From Chara braunii (lineage: Eukaryota; Streptophyta; Charophyceae; Charales; Characeae), in assembly GCA_003427395.1 (NCBI GenBank), contig BFEA01000232.1:1799942-1863941 (forward strand): a stretch of 64,000 nucleotides of DNA, given 5' to 3'. Shown here piece after piece: positions 1 through 12,740 of this stretch; positions within the stretch are counted from its first letter, which is position 1, and each line of letters begins with the position of its first letter. The notes under the pieces are model-generated. The model had not been told where the DNA came from and did not search any database. It worked only from the letters and a program-made list of their open reading frames with translations. The position numbers and the translations under genes are program-made.

Positions 1-142
1 CGATAACTAGTCGGGCAAGATGCCCAATAAATTTCGTGCATGAGGCCGTTGTCGTCTCCTTCCCGATAACCTGCCGGCAGTCAACGTATCCAACACGATG
101 ACCCAACCTTAAAATAACCTGGCCAACAGTCACGTTGTCGGG

Positions 143-905
143 CATTACCTCTCTGCGTAACCCGAAGGTGACCAGCAGTAGTTGTTCCTTCTATAATGTC
201 TGACACAGGTCATGGTGTCAACCGTGATGCCTGATCTTTGTTCAACCTTACAACGATGATTGTGTCTGTGATGTGGTTGTCGTGTCCAACCCGATAACCA
301 GTCGGGAAAGGCCCCCAGTGCATCCCATCTATGAGGTTCTCGTTGTGTGCGAAACAATAGACTGTCCCGCGGGCGTCGTGTCCAACAAGATGACTTAACC
401 TCGATGCATGATTTGTGTCGTCGTGCTCGACACGACACAACAACCTACCAGCGGTTGTCGTGTCCTGTCGTCCGTGATGCGTAAACTCTGGTAAACAACT
501 TTGATCGTGACCAACTCGTCGACGTTCCCGTGAATGACCTATGTTTTCATAAATCACATAACCTCTCTACATAACCCAAAGGTGGCCAGCGCTCGTTGTC
601 CCTTCTGTGTTGCCTGCCATAGGTCGTGGTGCCAACCGTGATGCCTGACCTCTGTTCAACCTTGCAAAGGTGATTGTGTCCGTGATGGCGTCGTCGTGTC
701 CATAGGCTGGAACCAGGAAAGGTGTGCGAAACGATAGACTGTCCGGCGGGCGTTGTGTCCAACACGATGATTCAACCTCGATGCATGATTTGTGTCGCCG
801 TGCCCAACACAGCAACCTGCCAGCAGTTGTCGTGTCCTGCCATCCGTGGTGTTTGAACTTTGGGAAACAACTGTGATCGTGACCGATTCGTCGACGTTCT
901 CATGA
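143..905. repeat. Degenerate ~410-bp tandem duplication
   Basis: Two diverged copies lie head to tail, about 143-555 and 556-905. Shared landmarks are 'acctctctgcgtaacccga' near 147 against 'acctctctacataacccaa' near 560, and 'gttcaacctta' near 240 against 'gttcaaccttg' near 652, followed in both by a 'gtgtc.gtgatg' block. The short ORFs on the minus strand across both copies are similar to each other only because the DNA is duplicated. No gene is supported here. Confidence 0.75.
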
Positions 906-1057
906 ATGACCAATGTTATCAGAAATCTATTGCAGTCGTAGTAGACTTTTCAAGGCACTTCATACGGCAGACACTATTCGGCAGACGCTCTTTGCAGCAA
1001 CTATCGCCTTGGAAAGCGTCTGTCCGAGAAAGGTGTGGCATCCGATGCAGCAACTAT

Positions 1058-2145
1058 CATTCGTCCTGTACAATACTGCTTTTGGTCATCCGATGAGAGT
1101 ACGATGGATTGTTTGGCACGTCTGGAAGGTCGTCGTTAGCAAACTGTGTCGGACTCATTATTGCGCTGCACCGATGGATGTCGTTGGTCCTCGTCAAGTG
1201 TCGTGTGCAACACAACAACTTGCCCATAAATGATAAGGGTTCAACACTCTATTGGTCACTGACTAATGAAGGCACTCCGAACGGCGTCCAAAGGTTGTGA
1301 AACTGCTCCATACAGCAGAATATGGTTGGCGCTCTCTGCAGCAAACACAGTCCGACGACAGGGTGTCGTCTGTTAACTAAAATCATGTTCTGGTTGCTTG
1401 ACATATATGCAACGCCATTGAGTGACGAATAGCGTGGGATGGACTTGTTCATTGCCACTTATCGTGTCCAAGACGATAACTTTCTTGTCAATAGCCCACA
1501 GTAAGCACTCCATTGCAAATCAGACACTGACATGGACTGTTCTTAAGGCAACACGGCAAGAAATGGTGCTAAACAGTGGACGCATGTGTCCTTCAACAAC
1601 AGCCGCTGCCTCTTCAATTGTCTTTGGCCTGGTCTCTACAATACTGTTTTTGGTCCTTCAAGTCGAGGACGAACGACTGTTTGGCACATACAGAAGGTCG
1701 TCGGTAACAAATTGTAAGGGATGTCCACCACTCACGATTAAAACAATACTGGTGGATGGGGTGGTGTCTCAGGAAACGTGTGTCATGTAGACTACAGGGA
1801 GCACATATGTCTCATGTGCTATCTTTGTTATGGATGGCGGATGATCGACTGTATGACATATGTGCATGGTGGTCAGTCCTGAAGACTAAAGACCACCTCA
1901 CCCTATCGAGTGCCTAACCGAAGGACGCGATAAATGGTGGACGAACGATGGCATTCCGTTTAATGCATTATCTGGAAACAACTGCCTTCCATGTTTTCGG
2001 GAACGACTGCCTTCAAGGAAACCTTCCATCCGGGGAAGTTGTCGCGCGTCCCCTACAATAGTGTTTTTGGTGGTCCAAACTTTGAATTGCCGACTGTTTG
2101 ACACACACGGAAGGTTCTCAACGATGAACTGTCACGACAACATTC
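1058..2145. repeat. Three diverged copies of a ~100-bp block
   Basis: A block reading 'ctacaatactgtttttggt', then 'gactgtttggcacatacag' and 'aaggtcgtcggtaacaaa' occurs near 1065-1160, 1631-1720 and 2047-2140. The spacings are unequal (about 570 and 415 bp), so this is a degenerate higher-order repeat rather than a clean satellite. ORFs in the stretch (1422-1790 on plus, for example) have no recognisable domain and are probably chance. Confidence 0.6.
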
Positions 2146-3217
2146 CAATGTTGTGGGGAGTCTCAAAAATTGGATGAAGAGACGTTCGGAAGTCGACGTG
2201 TTCGACACGATGAAGGTTGTGGATGCCTGACATGAAATCCAATGTCTTCGACATAATGATAGTTGCAGATGACCGTCATCAAAAGTCGCCCCGATTAGTC
2301 ATCATGTATAATACAAAAACGGTCTCGTGACTCAATCAAAGTTAGAAATGGGTTGCTTAAGAAAAACGACTCGTAGCCTATTGCTCTGAAAAAGGTGCGT
2401 CCACATTTCTGAAAAAGACAAAACATCACTTGAGCGATGATAGCATGCAGATTGTATTTTATGGAGGTGGACGTCAAAAATTCGAGCTTGGAGAATGGAC
2501 TGCACATTCCAAAATAGCCAAAGAAAAACTTATGGCATTCCTTGCTCTTCCTGATGATGCAGAACGTTAGCATTTCTGATGATGAAAAACTAGAGCCTTA
2601 ATTTTGTCTTATTCAAATACTGTTTGAACCATATTTTGTTGTTTTGCAGAATGGTCCAACCATTTGCGACTACTGGATGGCTGCCCAATGACATCGTATG
2701 AGGAAGAAACTTGCGGCGTGAAATGGGAGCAATATTTTTTACTACTTAAGTTATTTTTGAAGATTCAATAGTCAATGTCCGAGGTGTGGACGTCACGCCG
2801 CACCATTGGGAACATTGTCATCGGTAGTCTCTCTACATTTGTGCTCGTCGATGCTGCAAGTCGGGAATGTATCCACGAGAGGTGCTCGCGCCATTCTCAC
2901 AGTTGTATTACTCTGCAGTGAAATTCTACAATAATAATTTCAAGGTCATGACATTGTTTTCTGCGGAGGGATGCATCCAAGGACGTTGCAAGGTGTCATT
3001 TTTTATTCATAATGACTATTCTGCAAGTGCAAGCACGTCCAATGAAGATAACATTGATGTGCAAAGGCTAGCAGGATTTTGGAGAGCGATTAGAAAATAA
3101 CCGATGTTGAAAATATTGGTGGATGGCCTTGTTGACACGACAATCAAATATGTGCGACAGGTCGTGTTGAGGGAATATAAAAGAATAAAAGCGCATGTAG
3201 AATACAGAGACCCAGCA
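2146..3217. other. No supported gene
   Basis: Short ORFs (2295-2573 minus, 2867-3100 plus) have no recognisable domain and no neighbour in a matching frame. I see no structural RNA or repeat here. Confidence 0.5.
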
Positions 3218-3593
3218 CATCATGAAAAAAATGATACCACTTTTTTGGAAGATTGGACAATTTACAATAAAAGATAGGTAGCTTAACTAAGTCCAAAGCA
3301 TGATGACAAAATGTTTCTTTTACTGCAAATCGAGGTGCTATCTGTCCGGAGGTCAAACCAGAGTTACTTTAAATTAAGCAGCTAGGTTTTTTCTTAAGTA
3401 ATAACGCTTGGGGATGCAAGGGGACCCTGCATATCATGGACAAAATGATATCATTGCTTTGAAAAACTGGACAATTTACAATTATAGAAGATAGCACCTG
3501 CTATCTTTAAGTTAGCTAAGTCGAAAGTATGATGGGAAAAATAATTTTGTTACTGTAAATCGGAGCGCTATCTGTCTAGGGGCCTGACCATGA
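3218..3593. repeat. ~212-bp tandem duplication
   Basis: Copy 1 (about 3218-3366) and copy 2 (about 3429-3593) share 'catcatgaaaaaaatgata' against 'catatcatggacaaaatga', 'ggacaatttacaat', 'gctaagtc.aaag.atgatg' and 'gctatctgtc'. Each ends near a purine-rich 'ggggcctgacca' or 'ggaggtcaaacca' block. It is non-coding. Confidence 0.75.
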
Positions 3594-3999
3594 TTTTTCC
3601 TTTTATGCACTCTAATTCTTTGAAGTTCCTAACTCACAACACTTAGCGATGTAAAGGGCGAAGACCCCTTTGCAAGGAATATGACGGTGGCCGCTTTGCC
3701 CAGCGTATGAACTTTTTAAACACTGATTTTCTTTCTCGATATTCATCTATTATTATGAATCTGATAAAAAAAAAAAAAATTGTTAATTGCATAGACTGAT
3801 AGTTCTTTATATGTTTCAAAGTTCGTTAAATTTTCCATTATTATATTTTCTATATATCGAAGAAAAAAAAGATTCTGTTCATAAATATCATCGACGTTTG
3901 TTTTGTCGAAAATTGATAATTCAGGTATGTTCACTTTTCATAAAACATTTCATTTTTAACAAAAACACCGTTACCCGGTACCTACCTTTGGAGGGGGGT

Positions 4000-4817
4000 G
4001 TCGAGGGAAGGATGGAGGGACGGATAAATGAATAGATGGTTGGATAGATAGATGGATTGATGGATAAATCATAATAATGGATGCATAGATCGGAAGTATA
4101 GATGAATTAGATGCATTAGATAAATTTTAAGATTGGATGGATAAATGGAAGAATTTGATGGATTAAATGGATCGATGGATGTATAAATTAATGAATTGGA
4201 AAAGTGGATTAAATAGATGGGTAAATTGGATGAATTAGATTGATGAATGATTCATTCGGATTTGATGAATAAATGGATTAAATAAATGATATGGAACGAT
4301 GAAAAAGATGGATGAGGTGGATGAAAAAGTTGATGGGGGAGAGGGATGAATGAGAGAGATGGATAAATTGGAAGGATGTACGGATTGGAGAGATGGATTG
4401 ATCGTAACGACGAATCGATTGAAGGGATGAATTGATCGGTGAGATGAATTTGAGTGAAGATATGAATAGATTGTAAAGATGGATAGATAGAAGAGATCAT
4501 GGAGGAATAAGATGGAGGGATGAATGAATTAGATAGGGGGACCGATGAATTGCAGGGAGGGATGAAAGGATGGATGAATTTGGTAGATCAGTTAATGGAT
4601 TGATACATGGATCGATCGATAGATGAATCAATGTATAGATCAATCGATCAACAAATCGATGAATCAGTGTATGGATCGATCAATTAACGGATCGATAGGT
4701 GGATGTATCGATCAATTTATGAATGGATGCATCAATTTATGGATGAATGGATGAATGAGTGGATTGATAGATCGATTGATAAATAGATCAGATACATAGA
4801 TACATAAATACATAAGA

Positions 4818-4830
<13 letters not shown>
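4000..4830. repeat. GGAT/GAAT/GATA-rich low-complexity tract
   Basis: About 800 bp built almost only of four-base units (ggat, gaat, gata, gatc) on the plus strand, passing into (TATGTA)n at about 4818-4850. The long minus-strand ORFs rich in Ile, Tyr, Ser and His are translations of this tract, not genes. Confidence 0.9.
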
Positions 4831-4850
<20 letters not shown>

Positions 4851-4867
4851 GTATATATATCTATATA

Positions 4868-5602
4868 CAGACTGGCCGGTGCTCGGGACAGGCTGAACGC
4901 CCGGACCCGAACGCCCGAACTTACGGGACATCTTGGGAACGTGTTCGGTCGATCAAGCCGAACGCGGAAAAAAAAAAAAAAAACCTCAAAAAAATATGTA
5001 AAAAAATATATCTTATGCAAAAAAAAAAGAAGTTTAATAAACTTAACAACATTTGTCGTAGCATTACATCCAAATTCCTTAGCACATTGAAAAAAAAAAG
5101 AAAAAAAAAAGACTAATAACAAAAATAAGAAAAAATAAACAGAGAAATTAGAGAATTAAAATCTTTGGTGATTTTTCATTTTTTTTTGCATAGCCAAATG
5201 CCCTGCAACTTTACATATTTGTACGTCACATAATACAAAACATGCACAGTTTCAAAAAATAAAAAAATATTTGTGGCATCAAAATAAAATCACAACAAAA
5301 AGTGAAAAGTGAAAAAAAATAAAAAAATTGAGTAGCCGAGCATGTTTTAACACTGCCATCTTTGATGATTTTTCATTTTTTTTTTTTGTTTGGAGGAATG
5401 CCTTGAAAATTTATATGCATGTAGCACATGTCTTAAAGAACTTAAAAAAAAACTTCAACAAAACAAAAATATTTTTGGGCCTCGAAAATTGTTTTGGCAG
5501 GGGTCTAACCCCTGCAGGTTCGGCCCCCGAACGGGACCTCGAACGCCCGAAACGTATGGGGGTCAGCGTAGGGGCCCCCTAATGTTCGGGCTGGTAACCA
5601 TG
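4868..5602 (-). mobile_element. hAT-like non-autonomous element, copy A
   Basis: Minus-strand copy of a family also present at 12741-13464 and 27703-28405. Read in reverse it begins CATGGTTACCAGCCCG and ends in a block with GCCGGCCAGT next to the flank; the canonical ends, taken from the 27.7-kb copy, are CAGGGTTACC and its inverted CAGGGTGGTC. Both ends are rich in GTTCGGGCGTTCG words and the middle is A/T-rich. Flanking octamers are tctatata and ggtatata (6 of 8 match), a weak target duplication in a TA-rich site. It has no coding capacity. Family and boundaries are inferred by comparing the three copies by eye. Confidence 0.7.
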
Positions 5603-5759
5603 GGTATATATATATACACACATACAGATAAAAAAAAAAATAGTATGTCGTTTAAGAAACTTTAAAAATATCATTTCGATAGATGTTGTCATGACCCTAT
5701 TGTGATTTTTTAAAGAATGTATTACTATTATAGTTCAAATTGTTTTTTTGTTTTTCGAT

Positions 5760-6000
5760 GAACAAAGTGTAAAGATAATTCGGTTACCACACTCAACTAT
5801 ATTATATACATACACACGCTAAATCATCTAAGAAAAATATTACGAGTGCGTGACAATGAAAATATAAAAAAACAATCAATAAAAACTGCGAGTTCCGGTG
5901 GTTATGAAAACCCCTACTGGTTTCGAATACACGTGGTTATCCTTAGGACGTTTCGCCGTCGAAACTTCTCCCTTAACTTAAACATTTTGTTCTTACATTA
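5760..6000. repeat. Dispersed repeat R1, partial copy
   Basis: This stretch shares an order of words with 6440-6680 and 10900-11080: a 'cacactcaac' block, then 'gcgagtt' or 'tgagtta', a 'ggttat..a.acccc' block, and finally 'cttctcccttaacttaaac'. The ends are unclear. No ORF is conserved between the copies. Confidence 0.5.
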
Positions 6001-6009
6001 ATCGATCCA

Positions 6010-6312
6010 AAATTTGATTGAATGAATGAATTGATCGATGGATGGATCAATCCATGGTTGAATGGATCGTAGGATGGATTAATGAATTAACCAATAGATG
6101 AATAAATCAATAAATCGATGAATGGATAGACACATACATAAATACATAAATAAATCAAATAGATAAATAGACAAATAAATAAGATAGATAGATCGATAGA
6201 TGGATAAATAGATAGATGGATAGATAGATAGATCGATAGATAGATACGGAGATAAATAGATGGATGGATAGATGCACAAATAGATAACTACATTAGATAG
6301 ATAGATAGAGCA
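6010..6312. repeat. GATG/GATA microsatellite-like tract
   Basis: Units such as gata, gatg, aaat and gatc continue for about 300 bp, densest at 6180-6305 with (GATA)n. The minus-strand ORF rich in Leu, Ile, Tyr and Ser over 6079-6321 is the translation of this repeat. Confidence 0.9.
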
Positions 6313-6439
6313 AAAAAACAATTGTACGTACTTTATTAATACAGTTTTATGGTAGAACGTCGTTAAAGGTTGTCGTGCTATTTTTGTATGTTTTTGTATT
6401 TCTGTCGGAATATTTGTTTAGCTTTTTGTGAATACCATG

Positions 6440-7060
6440 TAAATATTATTGAGTCATCACACTCAACCATGTTATACACAGGTGGATGGTAAAGCACGTA
6501 AGAAAAATAATGTAAGTGAGTGACATTGAATGTATGAAAGCAAAATCAATAACAATTATGAGTTATAACGGGTATGGATACCACATCAGTTTGTATCGCA
6601 GCCACGCTATAATCCACATGGGGCTTATCACCCAAATTTCTTCTGAAACTTAAACATTCCGTCCTCATTCCTACCGCTGTCGTCCTATGTCCGACCATCT
6701 CCGGAAATGACGAAGGAAACTTGATGTTAGACCCAAGCAAACAAATGATAAACTATCAATCCTTATTGATATTATGTTCCTCTTAGTGGTAATGATGCAC
6801 TGACATCCTGACACTGGCTTGAAAAACATCAAATTAGATCGACGACGGTTGAACCGAAATTCAATCGTGATCATGTTTCCTTCCTATAGTTGGTCTGATC
6901 CTTGATCTGACGAGGTCTTTCGTAGGTCTATCATCTAGATAGACTAACCTCTTCCCAAATACAGTGAGGCCAGTGTAGGGGGCCCGTACTCCTCCCTACA
7001 ACCAAGTTCTGACTTTTCCACTCTACTTAACCAATGTCGTTGGATCATTCATTCCCCATG
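6440..7060. repeat. Dispersed repeat R1, long copy
   Basis: Matches 10900-11220 plus 11650-11830 in colinear blocks: 'gagtcatcacactcaacca', 'cttaaacattc.gtcctcat', 'gaccatctc.g.aaatg', 'ttcctcttagtggta' and 'cactctacttaacc'. In the 11-kb copy this order is interrupted by a CG-rich insertion, which supports R1 being an older dispersed repeat. ORFs inside are not conserved between copies. Confidence 0.6.
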
Positions 7061-7454
7061 CAAAACAAAAGTGAAAATGATCAATCAATTGTTCGTAATC
7101 CCGAAGTATGAACATGCCACTACACCCCATTATAGAGACATACAACTATGAAAACTAGTATTTATCTGCTATAACACAATTATTCCCCTCGTCGGTTGAT
7201 CTATACTATTGAATATTATAGACTATGAATAAACATACATAGTCTTAAAGTTTAACATATTGCACTACAACACACAGTAACTTTGGGTTTGGTGACATAC
7301 ACATGCCAACCATTGCTCATACATCTAATTAACAATTCATATCTAGATGTGCAACTAGATTTCATCCTTGCCCTTTGTGAATCTTTTTAAAATGTAAAGG
7401 AAAAACTTTCGATGAAATTTTATCATCCTTCGCTAATGACTCAAGGTCAACACT

Positions 7455-8700
7455 CTATTGGGCAATTCGGTATGAATAATTATGTCCCCGTAAATCCAAC
7501 ATAGACGGCTTGCAATGACAATGCTTTTCTGAGATTCGCTCTCCTATGAAAGGTACTTTTATCCATTCCTGAATGAAATGTGATCCTGTGTCCACTTTGT
7601 CTTCTCTTTCTTCGAAAGTTGAACACATTCCATGTACGAGTAGACGTCTCGCCTCCTCATTTTCAGGCCCATAAATTCTCATCTTCCACTCGTATTGCAC
7701 GTTCTCTTCAAAAGTCACATTGTGAGGATAAAATCTTCCAAACCTTTCCCGAATCTTCTCCCAGTACGTTGTGACTCCCTTCTTCGACATAATCATAAGA
7801 CTTACGTCATCAACTAATTTTGTCCCATAAATCCTTCAACGCAACCTCCCTTGCTCACAGAGGACTCTGTGCTCGACGTGAGCGCACATGATGTACGCTA
7901 GTGGTGAACTCATGCTCGTCTCTATCGGTATAACGACCACCTGTCTCAATAATTCACATGTTGCTTTGATTAAGGTATATCATAAGTCAAACTCCATGAA
8001 ATGTTGTAGGTCTTTAAGTTCTATCACTCGCCAATGGTCTGCTCCTATGGTCAATGATCACGTGCAGTGCCAACATGATTTCCTAATGTAGCAATTTACA
8101 TAACATATCCTTAAAGTTGATTTCATATCACATCGAGAACAATTGCATACGTGGCCCAACCATTTGCTAGAACTTTTTGTAAGTCTTGTTGATGCATGGT
8201 AGCAAGTCAAGCACAACTTTGCAAGTTGAAATGCCCTCTCTCTAGTAGAGCGGTTAGAAGATGGTTTAATGCCTCCACAACGCATCTTAACGTCTTGACT
8301 GTTGGCTCATAGTAAGATGAACAAATTGATCGAAATATGTTCAAATCCTTGTGTTTAGCTATATGTACGCACAATCAAACATGCCCTTATTGTCGACCTT
8401 CACAAACTGCTTAAACACATTGTCTATTAACTCATGTTTTATTTCCATGATGATCACCATCTCACTGCTCGCCACAATACGATGTCATGTGTTACATATG
8501 AACATGGAGAACATTGCTTACTGAGACAAAAATGGACAGAGCGACACAGTCTGGCCCAGGCTTCTTTCTAGCGGGGTGCAAACTAGACTTACCAGTCTTT
8601 CCTTCAGTTTGCACACTATGCCCAAATCCAAACAGTTGCCGTTTGAGCTCATTGCAGTGATCACACATCAGGTCACGACTTCTTGTAACACCTAAATCCT
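7455..8700 (-). pseudogene. Coding-like remnants, possibly a DNA transposon
   Basis: A 113-codon ORF at 7455-7796 has a plausible globular composition (WEKIRERFGRFYPHNV and a GPENEEARRLLVHGM segment). Upstream on the same strand, out of frame and broken by stops, are further coding-like stretches. One near 8580-8690 reads CDHCNELKRQLFGFGHS followed by a KTGKSS-like stretch, which could be the start of a C2H2/BED-like zinc finger of a DNA transposase. I could not link the pieces into one reading frame and do not recognise the family. The call rests on composition and shared strand only. Confidence 0.3.
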
Positions 8701-9062
8701 ACCGGCCCCTCGATTGAGCCAGCTGTCGAAGTTGCCCTCGATGTCCAGTTGAAGAAGCTTTGAAGGATTCATATATGAAGTTCGTGGTATGTTCTTAGCG
8801 TTATGCAGCATCGGGTGAATGCAACCATCTCATGCAGTCTCAAGCGCATATGGTCACCTATCCAAGGATAGGGGGGGTAGAGTTGCACATCCGCAGCCAC
8901 ACGCACAAACTTTCACAAACATTCTTTGATTATGTAACAAATCAACCATCATCTAATTACATGCCCAAGCGATTCTAATCTTGTTATTTACTCTCTTCTT
9001 CATGCATGGTGAAAACCCCAACTCCCCAATCTCGCCAGTCATTACGTGCTCTTTTAACGAAT

Positions 9063-9331
9063 ATTTCGTCAAAACGGACATATTATATTTTTGAATGAAA
9101 TTAAAATTGAATTTTTGGGTCGAAATCCGGTACAAATTTTAGGCTCTCGTGGCCCGGCAAACCTCTAGATGTATCTGGTCCCAATCTGAGACCAAATACA
9201 TCTAGGGGGTCCAGCGTTCTAGGAATGTAGGATCGTCGGACCCCCAGAGCCCAAAATTTTAATCGGATTTCGGCCCAAGAACTCAATTTTAATTTCATTC
9301 AAAAAATATAATATGTTCATTTTGACGAAAT
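9063..9331. mobile_element. Fold-back MITE-like inverted repeat
   Basis: A ~269-bp segment that is nearly self-complementary along its length. The left arm starts ATTTCGTCAAAACGGACATA at 9063, and the reverse complement of the right arm starts ATTTCGTCAAAATGAACATA from 9331. The outer ~66 bp of the arms differ at only a handful of positions. Inner arms continue with 'ctagatgtatctggtccc' against 'gagaccaaatacatctag' around a centre near 9189. It is non-coding. I did not find a convincing target duplication. The structure is typical of fold-back MITEs; superfamily unknown. Confidence 0.8.
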
Positions 9332-10345
9332 GACCGGTTTTGCTGTATGCATGATGGAAGCCTCAATTCTGCTATCTTATGAGTCATCACCAAGACATTC
9401 ATGTAACAATTAACTATAAGCTTCGATCGCTCATTTCTTAGAGATGTTTGTAGCGACAATAATTTTGTTGTCGCACTCCACCTCTTCCTTTATATATATG
9501 GCCTTGAGTTTATCGGCCCAGAACTCCACTAGCACCCAGATGTTCTCACAAATAACTTTTACCTATCCATAAGATCCGATCTTCATTGACATCTTCGTTT
9601 AAGGTGTGTCGTGATGTGAAGTATAATGCAGATATATTTTCTTTTTGGTCGCCTTATTCATGGTTTTCTACAGCTTCGCCTCTCAGCACACTAGTCCAAC
9701 GTTTTTAGTTTTTGATGTCCGCTTCGCTGGCTATGTTACCAGTGGGTTTCTTCTCACCATTCTATCTGCTGTTTTCTAGAAATCGTCAATTTTTCAGTGT
9801 CTCAACTAATTGTTTTGATGTTGATATTGTCTTCTCTGCTTGCATATAATGAGTTCGATGACTTCGGTGAAATCACTCTCATATTGCGCTTACAATCAGG
9901 TTTACTCATCGTTAGTGTCCGTCTCACCTACTCGGCCAAATGATCCTTTAACCCCCCGACTACTTATGCAACCTTCAATCTGATTTCTTTCTTTATTTGC
10001 ATCTTCCATTTTTTTTGCTTCCTTTAACTTCACAATCTTCCAGTAAAGGTTATGTGACACACTCCATTGTGTACCCCTACTCTCGTCGTGGTGCGGGCCA
10101 CCTTTCCCAAACAACATTGATTCTTGCAGTGCCCCGCCTATCCGCATCTATAACATGTAGATGGAGAGCGTGTCCGCTTTTCCCTTAATGCATATCCTCA
10201 CTCATGTATTGTGTCTCAAATATCATCGTGATAGTATTTGCAGTCGTCGCTCTGATATCCCGTACGATGTCGGTCATCTTCATCCTTCTTGTCCATTATC
10301 GCGCCTCTCATAATTGCTATCTTGGGATGCTACCCACTGATTATG
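9332..10345. other. No supported gene
   Basis: The two small ORFs (9902-10147 minus and 9997-10188 plus) overlap each other and show no domain. No repeat or RNA gene was recognised. Confidence 0.45.
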
Positions 10346-10349
10346 ATTT

Positions 10350-10700
10350 ACCATCTCAGAGAGAAGGTTAACAACAGTCGTATTTTTCATCATCACTTCA
10401 AGACACCCTTCACCACTTCGGGATGCAATCTGCCTAAACATGTGGTTTTCAGGGTCTTCGAACCTTTCAGCACTTCAGGATGTAGTCTGCCTAATGAGGT
10501 GGTTTTCAGGGTTTTCGGACCTTTCACCACTTCAGGAACATGCAGGATTCTCAGACTGCCTAAAACTCTCACTTCACCACTTCAGTATGCAGTCTGCCTA
10601 AACATGTGGTTTTCATGATCTTCGAACCTTTCACCACTTCGGAATCATTCATAATTTTCATACTGTCTAAACTTCTCATTTCATAATTTTCATTCCTGAA
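10350..10700. repeat. CCACTTC..GTGGTTTTCAGGGTCTTCG repeat, copy 1
   Basis: Internal tandem units of about 65-90 bp built from 'ttcaccacttc.gga', 'gcagtctgcctaaaca', 'ggttttcagggtcttcg' and 'acctttcaccacttca'. The same family occurs at 15404-15850, where it forms a long hairpin. The plus-strand ORF 10289-10618 is the translated repeat and is not taken as a gene. Confidence 0.8.
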
Positions 10701-10899
10701 TTTTTAGCTAGGTTAACTTGTGTCATCTCAAGATTGAAGATTCTTCGATATTCCCTGTTACTTGCCCACTCGACCATATCACAGGTTAGTAAAACTTCCA
10801 GAATCGTAATGTCGAAGATCCATTCACTTACGAGAACATAAGCATGCTCACTCAAGCTCGAGCGTGTGTATCCAAGCAGGTTTGCGTGCAATTTAGTTT

Positions 10900-11830
10900 T
10901 TTTATGAAGACAGTGTAAAAACAATTGAGTGATCACACTCAACCTAGTTATCGATAACACCTGCGAGTTTGAGTGGATATGGCTACCCCCAAAGTTGTTG
11001 ACCACATTCATCCAAACGGGGGTTTCTCCGACCAAATTTCTCCCTTAACTTAAATCTTTCATCCTCATTCTGACTGATGTCATCCTACCTTCGACCATCT
11101 CAGAAATGTCGAAGTAAGTGTGACGTTGGACCGAAGGAAGTAAAACCAACAATCATTACTGATAAAGCGTTCCTCTTACTGGTAAGGACATCCTCACACG
11201 GATAAGACAAATAATAAATTAGACATGCACCAGTTCAATCGAGGTTCGACTGAGAATTTATTCCTTCGTAGTACACCAAACATGTTCGGAGCTTTTCTGA
11301 ACGCCCAAACGTGTTCTAATATTCGGTCGAATGCCTCCTGAACGTGCTCGAGCGAACATATTTTTTCTAATGATTTACATATAAAAATCATAATTTGTTT
11401 TCATATTTTATATTTTTAACTCGAGTTTGGTTATGAATTCGAGCATACCTCCCAAGCAAATAGTGTGTGTATTATTATTTGACATCACATATATTATTTT
11501 CATATTTTTTCGAAAGCTTCGTTTTTTTCCTTGAAAATATTTTTATGCTCACGTTCCGAGTGTTTTGACGCTTTTTCGTGTTCAGTCGCAAACGTTCAAG
11601 TTCGGTCGCCGATCGCCAATAAAATCTTGCACAACTTTATTCCCTTCCCATACTCGATCTATCATCTGACCAGGTTCATCTTACCTTTATGATGGAGACA
11701 AATTAGGTTTTTTCCAGGTACTGTAAGGCATGTGCACCGACCCTTACTTCTACCCATAACCCAGTTCATATTTTTTTACTCTACTTAACTTCTATCTAAC
11801 AAAATTTGTTCATAGCCAATACGTAGGAGT
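10900..11830. repeat. Dispersed repeat R1, interrupted copy
   Basis: Colinear with 6440-7060, but the two halves (10900-11220 and 11650-11830) are split by a ~370-bp CG-rich block (11255-11625). The minus-strand ORF 10676-11035 lies mostly in R1 and its neighbour and has no recognisable domain. Confidence 0.55.
11255..11625. mobile_element. 'GTTCG' element family 2, copy inside R1
   Basis: The left end reads 'acatgttcggagcttttc' followed by repeated gaacg/cgttc words, and the right end 'atttttatgctcacgttccg' followed by 'ttcggtcgccgatcgcc'; the centre is A/T-rich. The left end resembles 16575-16690 and the right end resembles 12258-12340 and 18531-18612. It appears to have inserted into repeat R1. 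Exact ends and target duplication were not resolved. Confidence 0.5.
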
Positions 11831-12059
11831 TGTTCGTATTGCAGATTCGTGTATTGAAGTTTTTTTTTCCCTTCATTTAGTATTGAAAACTAAACATTCA
11901 ATCGATACGAGCAACAACAATGTTCCTTTTTCGCTTGTGGATTAAAATTCATAGTGTCACTTTTGATTTTTTCTTCATTTTTAATAATTTTGTATTTTTG
12001 AAAATCAGCATTAGCTTCAAAAAATATTTCTTTGTACTACAATTTTTTATATTGTAAAG

Positions 12060-12345
12060 CAATGTGAACGTGTTGACACGTTCGCGGGAACGACTCACCA
12101 ACGTACTCGGGCAAAGGTATATTTTCTTCGTAGAAAAATATATATATATTAATCATGTTTCGCTAAGAATTTGAACAAGGGTCCAAGCAAAATGTTGCTT
12201 GCATTGTTCTCTTACATGCCATTTATTTGTCTCAAATTTTTATAAGATTTTGTTTTTAAATATTTTTTTATGTTCGTCTTTAGATGGTTTTAGACGCTCG
12301 TTCACGTTCGACAGAATATGTCCGCGTTCGTTTTCAAACACAAAG
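12060..12345. repeat. 'GTTCG' element family 2, partial copy
   Basis: Contains 'gtgttgacacgttcgcggga' at the left and 'aaatatttttttatgttcgt' followed by a 'gacgctcgttcacgttcg' block at the right, matching the ends of the 11.26-11.63 kb copy in order. It is non-coding. Confidence 0.4.
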
Positions 12346-12740
12346 ACGATGGCATGCATGTCCAGTAATACATGGTTTGTTACTTCATAATTTATGTTTA
12401 TATTCTAGAGCGAAACTTTGCAAAATTTTGAATTGAAAGTATTTTACTATATAAAATTTTAGAAAAATAAAACCATCGATTATGGTAGTCTATCTTTCAT
12501 AATGAAGTTGACAATGATGACCGTACATGTTTGTCAGGACAAACCATAATTGTTACTTTTATCGCATCATTGTTTTTTCAACAGTAATTTTTTTTTCCCA
12601 AAACTTTACAAAATATTTGAACATTGTTGCAAACTTTGTCAAAAGAGTAACCAAAACCACTTTTTTAAAAGCGCAAAAAAAAATTATAAATAATATTTTT
12701 ATTATAAACATTATACATATATATATTATATATATGTATA

